A stretch of 36,040 nt of DNA, taken from contig NZ_JAQMSD010000091.1 in NCBI RefSeq assembly GCF_028330525.1, forward strand, positions 1 to 36,040. The letters run 5' to 3'. The notes below the pieces were generated by a model. The model was not told the origin of the DNA and made no database searches. It saw only the letters and a list, made by a program, of their open reading frames with translations. The position numbers were made by a program, and so were the translations under genes. The DNA comes from Spirulina sp. CS-785/01. Lineage in GTDB: Bacteria; Cyanobacteriota; Cyanobacteriia; Cyanobacteriales; Spirulinaceae. Shown one piece after another: positions 1 to 9,402 of this stretch (the stretch's first letter is position 1; each line of letters opens with the position of its first letter).

Positions 1-2
1 CT

Positions 3-131
3 CACTGCGGACTAACTGTTGACCGTGATGAAAATAGTGCCGTTTTGATCAAACGGATTGCTATTGAGTCAGTTGCGGTGGGCAGTCGTAACTCTAAAAC
101 GCTTCCTTCCTTGAAACTAATTCTGGGATGA
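3..131 (+). CDS. tnpB: TnpB (IS200/IS605 OrfB) C-terminal end, partial
   Basis: The open frame from base 3 gives 42 residues ending at TGA 129-131. It begins HCGLTVDRDENSAVLIKRI, the usual end of TnpB: the last half of the zinc-ribbon (CG) followed by the RuvC-III Asp (DRDENSA). TnpB is an RNA-guided nuclease carried by IS200/IS605 elements and the ancestor of Cas12. The rest of the gene lies outside the window, so completeness and activity cannot be judged. The element's right-end hairpin follows directly, which supports the call. Confidence 0.8.
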   Translation, partial: HCGLTVDRDENSAVLIKRIAIESVAVGSRNSKTLPSLKLILG

Positions 132-167
132 GAAGAATCCCACGTCTTTCAGCGCGGGAGATGTCAA
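132..167 (+). mobile_element. IS200/IS605-type right end, with probable 3' part of the omega (reRNA) scaffold
   Basis: Directly after the tnpB stop lies an imperfect hairpin. TCCC at 138-141 pairs with GGGA at 156-159, and CGT at 143-145 pairs with GCG at 152-154 with one wobble and one mismatch. It is followed by GATGTCAA, a common right-end sequence of cyanobacterial IS605 elements. In this family the guide RNA comes from the 3' end of tnpB through the right end and continues into flanking DNA. Here the flank is the 3' end of trmFO. The exact cleavage point is inferred. Confidence 0.65.
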
Positions 168-1504
168 CTTGCATTGATCAACTGGAAACGGCTAAAATTT
201 CGTTTCCAGTCTTCCAAATCTGCTAAGGCGCGATCGCGGTAAAACCCATAACGCTCTCGTTTACTGCGGACGCGCTTCTCTAACGGGGGAATAATCCCAA
301 AATTCGGCGGCATGGGTTGAAAATGCTTAGGAGAAGCCGACGTAATAAAGTTAAACAACGCCCCCATCATAGTAGTTTCAGGCATCGTTAACGGCGGTTC
401 ACCGGACAGCAAACGAGCCGCATTGGTCCCAGCTAACCAACCCCCCGCAGCCGCCGCCGTATAACCTTCCGTTCCCACCAACTGCCCCGCAGCCAACACC
501 GTCTCCCGATGTTCAAACTGCAAGGTATTTTTCAGCAACTGGGGCGAATTAATAAAGGTATTCCGGTGCATCACTCCCATGCGCACAAAATCCGCATTTT
601 CTAACCCCGGAATTAAGCGAAACACCCGCTTTTGTTCCCCCCAGCGTAAATTCGTCTGAAAGCCCACCATATTCCACAGTTGTCCCGCTTTATCCTCCTG
701 ACGCAACTGCACCACCCCATAGGGTTTTTCATCGGGATAACGGGGATCATGGAGTCCCACAGGTTTTAACGGCCCGTAGCGCATGGTATCCTCTCCCCGT
801 TGGGCTAATTCTTCAATAGGCAAACACCCTTCAAAGAACTTCGCATTCTCCCGTTCAAACTCCTTCACCTCCGCTTGTTCTGCCTCACAGAGAGCTTGCC
901 AAAAGCGTAAATACTCCTCCTGATTCAGGGGACAATTGAGATAGGCTGCCTCTCCCTTGTCGTAACGGGAAGCCAGAAAGGCCACCTCTTGATTAATGGA
1001 CTCCCCCACTATAATGGGACTGGCCGCATCAAAAAAGCTCATGTAGTCCATTCCTGTAAAGCGTTGTAAGTCATCGGCTAAGGCCGCACTGGTCAGGGGG
1101 CCGGTGGTGAGAATGACTATTCCTTCCTTGGGAATTTCCGTAATTTCTCCCCGTCGTAGATCAATGAGAGGATGATGGGCGAGGGTTTCAGTTAACTCCC
1201 GACTAAACACGCCTCGATCTACCGCTAACGCGCCCCCTGCCGGGACTTCGTGCTTATCGGCAGTAGCAATAATAATCGACCCCAGACTGCGTAATTCTGC
1301 ATGGAGGAGACCTGCTGCGCGATCGCTATTTTTCGCCCCAAAGGAATTACTACAGACCAATTCTGCCAATTCTTCACTATGGTGGGCCGGACTCATTTCC
1401 ACCGGACGCATCTCATGGAGTACCACCGGAATTCCCGCTTGCGCCACTTGCCATGCAGCTTCTGTTCCAGCTAGTCCACCACCAATTACCTGAATTTGTG
1501 CCAT
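164..1504 (-). CDS. trmFO: TrmFO, folate/FAD-dependent tRNA (m5U54) methyltransferase
   Basis: This cytoplasmic enzyme makes ribothymidine at position 54 of tRNA, using methylene-tetrahydrofolate as carbon donor and FADH2 as reductant. The 446-residue protein opens with an FAD-binding Rossmann motif ([13 protein letters not shown], about residues 6-18), then the family motif HEMRP (30-34) and [12 protein letters not shown] (50-61), which holds one of the conserved cysteines. Later blocks such as [10 protein letters not shown] and [13 protein letters not shown] fit the GidA-small family. Length is normal. The stop codon TGA (164-166) lies in the last bases of the adjoining IS right end, so the native C-terminal tail may have been trimmed or replaced. 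It is transcribed toward tnpB and is convergent with it. Confidence 0.95.
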   Translation of the reverse strand: MAQIQVIGGGLAGTEAAWQVAQAGIPVVLHEMRPVEMSPAHHSEELAELVCSNSFGAKNSDRAAGLLHAELRSLGSIIIATADKHEVPAGGALAVDRGVFSRELTETLAHHPLIDLRRGEITEIPKEGIVILTTGPLTSAALADDLQRFTGMDYMSFFDAASPIIVGESINQEVAFLASRYDKGEAAYLNCPLNQEEYLRFWQALCEAEQAEVKEFERENAKFFEGCLPIEELAQRGEDTMRYGPLKPVGLHDPRYPDEKPYGVVQLRQEDKAGQLWNMVGFQTNLRWGEQKRVFRLIPGLENADFVRMGVMHRNTFINSPQLLKNTLQFEHRETVLAAGQLVGTEGYTAAAAGGWLAGTNAARLLSGEPPLTMPETTMMGALFNFITSASPKHFQPMPPNFGIIPPLEKRVRSKRERYGFYRDRALADLEDWKRNFSRFQLINAS

Positions 1505-1654
1505 TAACTCTTGCTTACGTCTCTATCCTGCTCTCTTCCTATGTTATCAATTCACAATAGAGAATGGAGAATGAATAAAAATAATCAAAAACGAATCAGC
1601 TAAAACACTTTTAAACTGGGTTTCTTCAAGTGAGCCAAAAATACTCTAATTCTT

Positions 1655-1703
1655 TTCCCTGTTCCCTGTTCCCTGTTCCCTTTTCCCTATTCCCTGTTCC
1701 CTC
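1655..1703. repeat. Short tandem heptamer repeat (TTCCCTG type)
   Basis: About seven head-to-tail copies of TTCCCTG/TTCCCTA lie in the 268-bp gap between trmFO and the permease. The complementary strand reads GGGAACA/GGGAATA, the same unit found at 12267-12339 and 34021-34045. Such short tandem heptamers are common in cyanobacterial intergenic DNA. I saw no gene in the rest of the gap. Confidence 0.85.
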
Positions 1704-1772
1704 CTATCACATTTCCATTTAAATACACAACCGCTTAACCAATACCAAACAACCCATAACCTAGCAAAACTC

Positions 1773-2612
1773 TCACCGTTTCACTAAAATTCCCTGAGAC
1801 GGACTCAAGAAAAATGCCAGCCCAAATAACAAAAAAATACTGGTGACAATAGCCGCCCCCGAAGGCACATCTAAATAATAGCTGGCATACATCCCACTGA
1901 GGGTAGAAATTACCCCAAAAATTGACCCTAACCACATCATTTGATGGAGTTCTTTCACTAATAAATAAGCCGTAATCGCTGGGCCTACTAACAGCGACAT
2001 CACCAGCAATACCCCAACCGTTTGCATACTCGCCACAATCGTTAACGTAATAGCACAAATTAAGCCAAAATATAATAAATTAACAGGTAAACCACTGGCT
2101 TTTGCTCCCAAAGGATCAAAGGTATAAAACAATAACTCTTTATAAAATAATTTAGCTAAAATTAACACAATACTGGTAATAATAATTGCTTGCCAAACAT
2201 CCTGACGTTTAACCCCTAAAATATCGCCAAATAATAGACTACTTAAATCAATTTGATTAGTTTCTAATTGAGAAATTAGAATTACTCCCACCCCCAGAAA
2301 AGTGGTTAACGTGAGAGCCATTGCCGCATCGACTTTAACGCGCGATCGCGTTTCAATCGCCGCCACCACCAACGCACTACAAATCCCCGCCAAAAACGCC
2401 CCAATCGCCAAATGCACCTGCAAAAATAACGCCAAAGATAACCCCGGAATCACCGCATGAGCAATCACCCCCCCGATCATACTCATTTGCTTCACAATCA
2501 AATAACTCCCCACCACCGCACACAAAACCCCCAAAATGCCCCCCACCAAGAGGGCATTCCGCATAAATTCAAACGTGAGGGGTTCAAACAACCAAGTGAA
2601 CAGATCGATCAT
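1773..2612 (-). CDS. ABC-3 family metal transporter permease (Mn/Zn type)
   Basis: The 279-residue integral membrane protein has about eight hydrophobic segments and resembles the permease of Mn/Zn/Fe ABC importers (ZnuB/MntB/SitD). The family's conserved block GGVIAHAVIPGLSLALF lies near residues 46-62, and GVLLVMSLLVGPAITAYLL near 200-218. It should sit in the plasma membrane and work with a periplasmic metal-binding protein and an ATPase, but neither gene is adjacent. The ATG is 11 bases after the stop of the large DUF4347 gene upstream, so the two may be co-transcribed. The metal cannot be told from sequence. Confidence 0.85.
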   Translation of the reverse strand: MIDLFTWLFEPLTFEFMRNALLVGGILGVLCAVVGSYLIVKQMSMIGGVIAHAVIPGLSLALFLQVHLAIGAFLAGICSALVVAAIETRSRVKVDAAMALTLTTFLGVGVILISQLETNQIDLSSLLFGDILGVKRQDVWQAIIITSIVLILAKLFYKELLFYTFDPLGAKASGLPVNLLYFGLICAITLTIVASMQTVGVLLVMSLLVGPAITAYLLVKELHQMMWLGSIFGVISTLSGMYASYYLDVPSGAAIVTSIFLLFGLAFFLSPSQGILVKR

Positions 2613-2623
2613 AAGGCAATCTC

Positions 2624-5600
2624 TTAAACCGTGACATTGACATCAATAATAAGATCATTAAAGTCATTGTCACCGCCCCCCGGTAAATCTTCAAACCCAA
2701 ATAAATTACTCCCCAACAAGCGAATATGATCCGCCTGATCCGGATTCGCCCCCGCAAAAACAAAATACGCCTGTAAATCCTCCCCTAGCGTATTATTAGC
2801 ATTGTCATCCAAAAATTGCTCAATCGTACCATTAGCAACAATAAAGGGAGCGTAGAGGCCACCCCCCGCTAAATCACTATCAGTGCTAGCCGTATTCTCA
2901 TCACCCACACTCAAGCTAACCCCAGCAACGCGACTCGAAATCGCCGCCTCCGCATACCCCGCATCCCCAGGAGCAATACCATTCACCGCACCACTCGCAT
3001 CATCAAGGCGATATAACCCCACCGTATTATTAAAATTCGCCTCTCGATACAGGGTAAAACTCGCCGAAACCGACTCCGACACCGCCTCCAAATCCAACAC
3101 TTCCAAATCCTGCCCTTGATCATCCCCCACCCCTAAAGGAGTAGCAAGACTCGTCTGTTGTAACGTCAGAGAAATCCCTTCCGCAAAACTCAAATTAAAA
3201 CTCCCTCCCTCCTGCGTCACCTCCACTTGACGAGAGAGAAGACTACCATCAAACCGTTGTAACTCAACTAAAAACTGCTGGCCAACCGCCACCTGCGGCA
3301 AAATAAAATCCTGTTGACTCACCGCAAACCCCGGCGGTTGCCAAGGTGTTGGTAAAAGAGAAAACAGATTTTGGCTTCCCCCCAAACTCCCATCTTCCTG
3401 TTGAAACACAATAGAAACCTGGGTAATTTGGGCCGCATTCACCCCCGTCAGTTGAAAACTTAAATTTTGCCCCCCACTCCCCATGGTAAACAGTTGAGAT
3501 TGGGGATTATATTGTAACTCCGGACTCAGACTCGGTGTATCTGGACTCGGAGGTGTAGGCGGTTGTGGAGAAGGCGGTTCAGGCGTTTCCTCCGGAACAG
3601 TCCCCCCCACCACAAAATCAAACGGGGGACTAGATAACGTCCCACTCGGCACACCAAACTCCACCGTCCCATTAAACGTTCCCACCGTCTCCGTATTCAG
3701 TTGTACCGCAAACCGCGTGGACTCTCCCGCCGCCAACTCTGTATCAAAAGAGTCTAAATTGACAATAAACGCCTCATCATCAATCGTAGGCTGTTCTAAC
3801 GTCAGTGTCTCATCCCCCTCATTGGTCACTTGAAAAACCGTGGCCTGCTCCACATTAATGGGTTGCGTTGTCCCATCTTGCACCACCTGGTTATTACCCA
3901 CCTGTGTCACCTTGAGAGGAGATTCAACCGTCCCCGTCACCGCAAAATCAAAGGGTGGAGTCTGTAACGTGCCATTGGGAACATTAAACTGTATCGTATC
4001 GGTAAACGTCCCCACCTGATTCGCCGCCAGTTCTACCGTAAACGTCGTTGATGCTCCCGCCGCTAAATCCGTCGTAAAATTATCCGTATTAATGGAGAAA
4101 TTCCCACCAGTGGTAGGAGTCCCTAATGTAACCTGTTGTGACCCCTCATTAGTAATGCTAAACGTCGTCGGTTGCCCCACATCAATGGGTTGCGTTGTCC
4201 CATCTTGCACCACCTGGTTATTACCCACCTGTGTCACCGTGAGGAGAGATTCAACCGTCCCCGTCACCGCAAAATCAAAGGGTGGATTCTCTAGCAACTC
4301 ATTGGGAGCATTAAACTGTATCGTATCGTTAAATGTTCCTAATTGATTCGCCGCCAGTTCTACCGTAAACGTCGTTGATGCTTCCCCGGCCAGATTAGTC
4401 GTAAAATTATCGGTATTAATCAAGAAATTCCCACCACTGGTAGGAGTCCCTAATGTAATCCCTTCCGTCCCTTCATTGGTAATTCTAAACGTAATGGGTT
4501 GCTCAACATTAATGGGTTGTGTCGTCCCATCCTGCACTACCTGATTATTATCCAGTCGTTCAACTAGGAAACTGGCCTGCAACTCAGGAACATTCGTCCT
4601 TTCAACCTTATTTCCTCCACCATTAATAACCGCAGTTGCTCCCCCTTCTCCTTCATCAAAGGCATCTTCGACATCTAACCCACCCGAATTATTCTCAATC
4701 GTGGTATTGGTTAAACTTAGTGTTGTGTCATCGACTTCAGGCAAAGCCCCTTGAGCAATACCACTGCCATTTTGAGCCGTATTATTGGTGATATTGCTAC
4801 CTTGAATATCCAAAGATGAGCCATTCTGATTACGAATGCCACCGCCATCCCCATTGGTGCTACTATTTCCCGTGATGGTACTATTAACAATGGTCATCTC
4901 TGCACCAAGGCCACTTAAATCTTTATTACCATCATTATCAATCCCTCCTCCCCCATCTCCAGCAGCCACCCCTTTAGCGGTGTTATTGCTGATGGTGCTA
5001 TCCTGAATCGTGACTTTGGCAACACCCTGCCCTGTGCCAACATTGGCAATGCCACCCCCATCATCATCGGCAAAGTTATCTGTGATCACGGAGTTATTGC
5101 GGACAATTAATTCACCGCCAATATTAAAAATACCCCCCCCATCATCGGAGACTCCCCCCACATCCACAGCACGGCCTCCTCGGACCGTAACGTTATCTAG
5201 GGTGAGTTTACTGGTCCCATTTGGGGGGAGAGGTCCCCCTGGCCCGGAGATAAAGAAAATCCGGAAGTTAGGCGCACCCCCATCCCGTTGAATGGTTGCC
5301 CCATTACCATTAATGGTGATGTCACTGGTAATAGAGGGAAGTCCAGTGGGGCCGTAAATCCCTGGCCCAGGTTCGTAGGCACTGGTTAAATTAAAGGTAG
5401 TGGGATTTAAGTTAATGGTGTTGGGATCGGGATTTTGGTTAGCAGCATTAATCGCATCAATTAATTGCTGGGTTGTGCCAATTAAAACCGCCGGATAACG
5501 CGCTCTAATGTCTTCTTCGATGGCTAAGGGGGCGATCATTGATCCAGTCTTAACATCTAACTGCCAATTGCCCTCTAATGCCGCATTTCCGGTTAAGGTA

Positions 5601-6037
5601 GAAGAAGCCGCAACTGTCGCCCCGGTTTTTGCTGCCAATTGCTTGACAAAATCCTTCCCTTGTGCATTACTCGCCACCTGACAACCATAGAGCAGTAACT
5701 CAAACTGAGCAGCAAACCCCTGTCGCCACTGTTGTAGGAGGGGAGTATAAGCGGCTAAATTCTCCGCCGTGAGCTTTGTTGCGCCAAGGTAGAGGCTACC
5801 AGGTGCGCCGTGGGTGAGGAGGTGTAAGCTGTGATAGCCGGAATGCTGGCGGAGGTAGTTGCTAATTTGCTCAATGCCGTCTTCTGCGGGGTGTAGCCAG
5901 AGGAGATCAGCCCCTGGTAGAATACCCTTGGCCAAGGTAGCCGCAGCCGTCAGACTAGCATCAATGGCGACGAGCATTCCCTGTCCTAGGGAGGCGGGGG
6001 AGAAGCGGGAAACAAGGGGAAGTGTTGGGGATTTCAT
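2624..6037 (-). CDS. Large DUF4347 / beta-helix / DUF4114 surface protein (paralog A)
   Basis: The 1137-residue protein has a mosaic layout. Residues about 20-165 are a DUF4347 domain with HLLTHGAPG and LLYGCQVA blocks. Residues about 185-485 form a right-handed beta-helix of short Asn/Gly/Thr-rich turns. Residues about 489-812 hold three roughly 110-residue repeats (choice-of-anchor-D like, each with NNQVVQDGTTQPI and PPFDFAV.GTV). A Pro-rich linker follows (about 812-835), then a C-terminal domain ending in GFEDLPGGGDNDFNDLIID, typical of DUF4114 with its acidic, probably Ca-binding loop. There is no classical signal peptide. DUF4347 proteins are usually thought to be exported or cell-surface proteins of cyanobacteria, and the function is unknown. 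Paralog B lies 191 bases upstream on the same strand. Confidence 0.85.
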   Translation of the reverse strand: MKSPTLPLVSRFSPASLGQGMLVAIDASLTAAATLAKGILPGADLLWLHPAEDGIEQISNYLRQHSGYHSLHLLTHGAPGSLYLGATKLTAENLAAYTPLLQQWRQGFAAQFELLLYGCQVASNAQGKDFVKQLAAKTGATVAASSTLTGNAALEGNWQLDVKTGSMIAPLAIEEDIRARYPAVLIGTTQQLIDAINAANQNPDPNTINLNPTTFNLTSAYEPGPGIYGPTGLPSITSDITINGNGATIQRDGGAPNFRIFFISGPGGPLPPNGTSKLTLDNVTVRGGRAVDVGGVSDDGGGIFNIGGELIVRNNSVITDNFADDDGGGIANVGTGQGVAKVTIQDSTISNNTAKGVAAGDGGGGIDNDGNKDLSGLGAEMTIVNSTITGNSSTNGDGGGIRNQNGSSLDIQGSNITNNTAQNGSGIAQGALPEVDDTTLSLTNTTIENNSGGLDVEDAFDEGEGGATAVINGGGNKVERTNVPELQASFLVERLDNNQVVQDGTTQPINVEQPITFRITNEGTEGITLGTPTSGGNFLINTDNFTTNLAGEASTTFTVELAANQLGTFNDTIQFNAPNELLENPPFDFAVTGTVESLLTVTQVGNNQVVQDGTTQPIDVGQPTTFSITNEGSQQVTLGTPTTGGNFSINTDNFTTDLAAGASTTFTVELAANQVGTFTDTIQFNVPNGTLQTPPFDFAVTGTVESPLKVTQVGNNQVVQDGTTQPINVEQATVFQVTNEGDETLTLEQPTIDDEAFIVNLDSFDTELAAGESTRFAVQLNTETVGTFNGTVEFGVPSGTLSSPPFDFVVGGTVPEETPEPPSPQPPTPPSPDTPSLSPELQYNPQSQLFTMGSGGQNLSFQLTGVNAAQITQVSIVFQQEDGSLGGSQNLFSLLPTPWQPPGFAVSQQDFILPQVAVGQQFLVELQRFDGSLLSRQVEVTQEGGSFNLSFAEGISLTLQQTSLATPLGVGDDQGQDLEVLDLEAVSESVSASFTLYREANFNNTVGLYRLDDASGAVNGIAPGDAGYAEAAISSRVAGVSLSVGDENTASTDSDLAGGGLYAPFIVANGTIEQFLDDNANNTLGEDLQAYFVFAGANPDQADHIRLLGSNLFGFEDLPGGGDNDFNDLIIDVNVTV
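3865..4550 (-). repeat. Three near-identical DNA repeats inside paralog A
   Basis: A stretch of about 50 bases (around 3865-3912, 4190-4238 and 4505-4550) recurs almost unchanged at roughly 325-base spacing. It encodes NNQVVQDGTTQPI in each of the three about 110-residue protein repeats. The two downstream copies are nearly identical at DNA level and the third has drifted. This points to recent unequal crossing-over or gene conversion and possible variation in repeat number between strains. Confidence 0.8.
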
Positions 6038-6228
6038 GGCTAAAACAGGCTAGAACTAGAGCAATGGGTTTTTAGCTAAACTATCTTTAATGAGGACGGC
6101 CAGCATCCGCAAAATAACATAAATTCACAGGGTTCTTATATAGTATCAAGCGCAAAGTAACAGGAAACAGGAAACGGTAGGTTCAGAAGTTAGAGATGCA
6201 CCCACTATCTTCGTAATGATATGTAGTG

Positions 6229-9222
6229 CTATACCGTTAGGGTAACATCAACAATCATATCGTTGAAGTCGAGGTCTCCACCTCCGGGTAAATCCTCAAA
6301 TCCAATGAGGTTATTGCCCAATAGACGAAGATGATCTGCTTTGTCGGGGTTGGCGGACATGAAGGGGAAGTAGGCTTGTAGTTCACTTCCGGCTGAGTTT
6401 TCGGGGTTTTCGTCTAGGAATTCCTCAATACTGCCGTTGGTGATGATAAAGGGTGCATATAAAGCTCCTCCGGTGATGGAACTCTTGAGGGAGAAGCTGC
6501 TTTGGTTGCTAACCGAGAGGTTAATATCGGTGAGTCGGTTAGTCATGGCTGCTTCTGCATATCCGTCATCTCCTGGGTTGAGGCCATTGACTGCTCCTTC
6601 ACTATTATCTAGGCGATATAATCCCACTACGTTGTCAAATTTGGCTTCCCGATAGAGGGTAAATGTCCCTTGGACGGTTTCTGAGGTGCGAGTGAGATCA
6701 AATACTTCTAAGCCAGAATTTTGAGCATTTCCGACTCCCAAGGGGGGGTTACTGGTGGTTTGTTGAAATTCTAACTGAATGCCTTGGCCAAAGTTGACGG
6801 AATAGCTGCCTTCGCTAATTTCGGTGGTGTTAAAGAATTGGCTGAGGGTTTGCCCTTGGGCGTTTTCGAGTTCGAGGGTAAAACTCTGCTGTTGGCTCAC
6901 ATTAATGATACGCTGTTGTTGCCCAAAGGCGAAGCCATTGGGGCGAAATTGCCTGGGTAGGGTAGAAAAGAGAATTTCTGACCCGGTTTCGATGCCGTTG
7001 ACGTTCTGGAATTTAATTTTAATTTGGGTGATTTGACTGCTATTTTCGCCAATGAGTTTAAATTGCAGGTTATTACCCCCTTGTTTCCCGAAAAAGAAGA
7101 AATTATTACTCTCATTAAAGGTGAGAATATCGGCGATGCGATCGACAACGGGTTGATCGTCTCCTCCTGTGCCACTGCCATTATCAAGATCATCATCATC
7201 TGTCTCTCCTCCGTTCTCGATATCATCTTTTTCTTCGACTTCTTTGGTGATGGTTGCACTGAGGTTAAAGTTATATGTGCTATCTCCCTCGACTCCGTTA
7301 ATATTGGAGTCATTGGTTTCAAAGGAAAAGACTTCTGAAATGTTTGCTATTCCCTCATCATTAAACTCTGAGGTTAGTCCATCGCCATCAAATTCTAGGG
7401 TAAAGGTTTCACTGTTGGGAGCGTCGGGGTTATCGGTCCCTGGAATTTGTGTGGGAAAGTCTCCGACTAAAGAAAAGCCGTCTGGAATTGTGCGATCGCT
7501 GATATTTAAAAAGAATTCTCCCTCGTTGACAATGGTAAAGGTACGAGAAATAACTTCATTTTCAGTTTCCTGAATTTCCCCAAAATCGACTGTGCCATCA
7601 TTATCGGTAATGAGATTATTTTCATTATCGCGGACTTCTACATCTGCATCTGCACCGAATTCATATGCACCAATATCCGGGGTATCAACGGCAAATGCAC
7701 CCCGTTGATCTGGAGCAGCTTCGGGACTCCCTGCATCAATAGCTTCACTGCCTTCAACTAAAGCATGGGTTTGGGGACTTCCTTCAGGTAAACCATTGAG
7801 GTCTAGTGTTTGGTTGAGAATATTATCAATAGTAATAGCATCGAGTTTTTGATCAGTTTCTTGGATGGGGATTCTGTTATTTTGCCCTAACCCAATTAAA
7901 TTGTTGCCGTTACTGGTAAATGAACTTGGAAAACTAGCAAAGTCGGCATTGTCTGGAATACCGCTTGCACTATTGCCTAAAATAATAGAGTTTTTGAGGG
8001 TAAATGTCCCTGCATCTCGTTGATACAGTCCCCCACCTTCATTTCTCGCTTTATTTAAGGTAATTGTGCTGTTATTTACGGTTGTATTGCCATTCAGATT
8101 AAGAATTCCACCGCCAATATTTGCTCCACGATTGTCGCTCAGGGTACTGCTATTAATAACGAGGGTACTGCCTGTTCCTTCGTTATAAACTGCTCCCCCA
8201 ATTACTTCGTTAGCGTCGCTTGTGTGGGTGTTTTCGTAGATGGTGCTATTGTTAATGGTTGTTGTGCCTAAATTGGCAATTCCACTCCCACTTCTCCCTA
8301 CTTCATTTCCGGTCAAAGTGCTACGATTAACGGTTAAAGTGCCTTCATTAAGAATTGCTCCCCCGTTCTCCACTGCTCGGCCTTGAGACAGGGTAAGATC
8401 ATTAAGGGTTAATTGTCCTCCTGACTGTACATAAAACAGACGAAATTGGTCTTCTGCGGGTAAACTGGAGTCGCCGGAAATGCTGGCTCGATTGCCGTTA
8501 ATGGTAATATTTCCGGTAATGGTGGGAAGTCCATTGTCGGAGCTATTATAAGCACTGGTGAGGTTATATGTTCCCCCTGGGGCTAAATTAATTTCATTCT
8601 CTCCATTTTCCAAGGCAGTAATTAAATTCTCAATATCCCCATCGGCAATATCAATGAATACCCCTTGATAATGGTCTAAAACCTCTGCTAGAAAGGGGAG
8701 AGGGGTGGTAGTGGGTTCAGTTTGATAATCGAGTTGCCAATTTCCTCCTAATGCGGCATTTCCCACAACGGTACTTGATGCGGCTATTTTTGCTCCTGTT
8801 ATTTTGGCGAAACTCTTGACAAAATTCCTGCCTTGTGCTGTTTCAGCGACCCGACAGCCGTAGAGTAAGATTTCTTCGATTTGCCAGGGGTACAGTTGAG
8901 CGGTGTAATGGGCTAAATTCTCTGAGGTGAGGGAGGTTGCGCCTAATTGGACTTGGCCGGGTTTTCCGTGGCTGAGGAGGTGTAACCGGGTAATTTTAGG
9001 GTGTTGGGCTAAATATTGGCTAATTTGGGCAATACTGTCTTGCTGTGGTTGGAGAATGAGGATTGATGTTGCTGGGTGGACTCCTTGGACAAGATGAGAG
9101 ACATTGGTGAGAGTGGGATCAATTACTACCAAGGATTCTTTCATTAGGGAAGCAGAGGGGGATTGAATGGTGATTTCAGCCCCAGAGGGGGTGTATTCTT
9201 GCCGAAGGGAGGAATGACGCAT
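6229..9222 (-). CDS. Large DUF4347 / beta-helix / DUF4114 surface protein (paralog B)
   Basis: The 997-residue protein has the same plan as its neighbour. DUF4347 covers about 30-185, with LHLLSHGKPG and LLYGCRVAE. A beta-helix covers about 195-520 and ends in RGAFAVDTPDIGAYEFG, as in choice-of-anchor-Q proteins. A single choice-of-anchor-D-like domain covers about 520-655. A very acidic linker follows (about 655-700), then the shared roughly 280-residue C-terminal module ending in GFEDLPGGGDLDFNDMIVD (DUF4114). The C-terminal modules of A and B align along their whole length (YREA.F.N.VGLYRLD, GALYAPFI). The middle regions differ, so domains have been gained or lost since the duplication. 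Probably exported; function unknown. Confidence 0.85.
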   Translation of the reverse strand: MRHSSLRQEYTPSGAEITIQSPSASLMKESLVVIDPTLTNVSHLVQGVHPATSILILQPQQDSIAQISQYLAQHPKITRLHLLSHGKPGQVQLGATSLTSENLAHYTAQLYPWQIEEILLYGCRVAETAQGRNFVKSFAKITGAKIAASSTVVGNAALGGNWQLDYQTEPTTTPLPFLAEVLDHYQGVFIDIADGDIENLITALENGENEINLAPGGTYNLTSAYNSSDNGLPTITGNITINGNRASISGDSSLPAEDQFRLFYVQSGGQLTLNDLTLSQGRAVENGGAILNEGTLTVNRSTLTGNEVGRSGSGIANLGTTTINNSTIYENTHTSDANEVIGGAVYNEGTGSTLVINSSTLSDNRGANIGGGILNLNGNTTVNNSTITLNKARNEGGGLYQRDAGTFTLKNSIILGNSASGIPDNADFASFPSSFTSNGNNLIGLGQNNRIPIQETDQKLDAITIDNILNQTLDLNGLPEGSPQTHALVEGSEAIDAGSPEAAPDQRGAFAVDTPDIGAYEFGADADVEVRDNENNLITDNDGTVDFGEIQETENEVISRTFTIVNEGEFFLNISDRTIPDGFSLVGDFPTQIPGTDNPDAPNSETFTLEFDGDGLTSEFNDEGIANISEVFSFETNDSNINGVEGDSTYNFNLSATITKEVEEKDDIENGGETDDDDLDNGSGTGGDDQPVVDRIADILTFNESNNFFFFGKQGGNNLQFKLIGENSSQITQIKIKFQNVNGIETGSEILFSTLPRQFRPNGFAFGQQQRIINVSQQQSFTLELENAQGQTLSQFFNTTEISEGSYSVNFGQGIQLEFQQTTSNPPLGVGNAQNSGLEVFDLTRTSETVQGTFTLYREAKFDNVVGLYRLDNSEGAVNGLNPGDDGYAEAAMTNRLTDINLSVSNQSSFSLKSSITGGALYAPFIITNGSIEEFLDENPENSAGSELQAYFPFMSANPDKADHLRLLGNNLIGFEDLPGGGDLDFNDMIVDVTLTV

Positions 9223-9402
9223 AATGTAATGATCTCCGCGATAGATGCTTATTGTATGTGCTGATATTGTTTCTTAGCATATAGGGTTTCGAGAGAATTA
9301 TAGGATGTGGTTTAGAAGATCGGGAGACTCTTTGCAATGTTTAATGAGGGGGGTCGTTGAGTAGGCTATGATCGGCTATGTGGATTTTCGAGAAATTTGA
9401 CC

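Noticed and set aside
1735-2058. 107-codon frame opposite in phase to the permease
   Set aside because: Same-strand shadow of the ABC permease, with no motif of its own.
6897-7573. Overlapping frames on both strands inside paralog B
   Set aside because: They are shadows of the 997-residue protein, with low-complexity composition and no domain.
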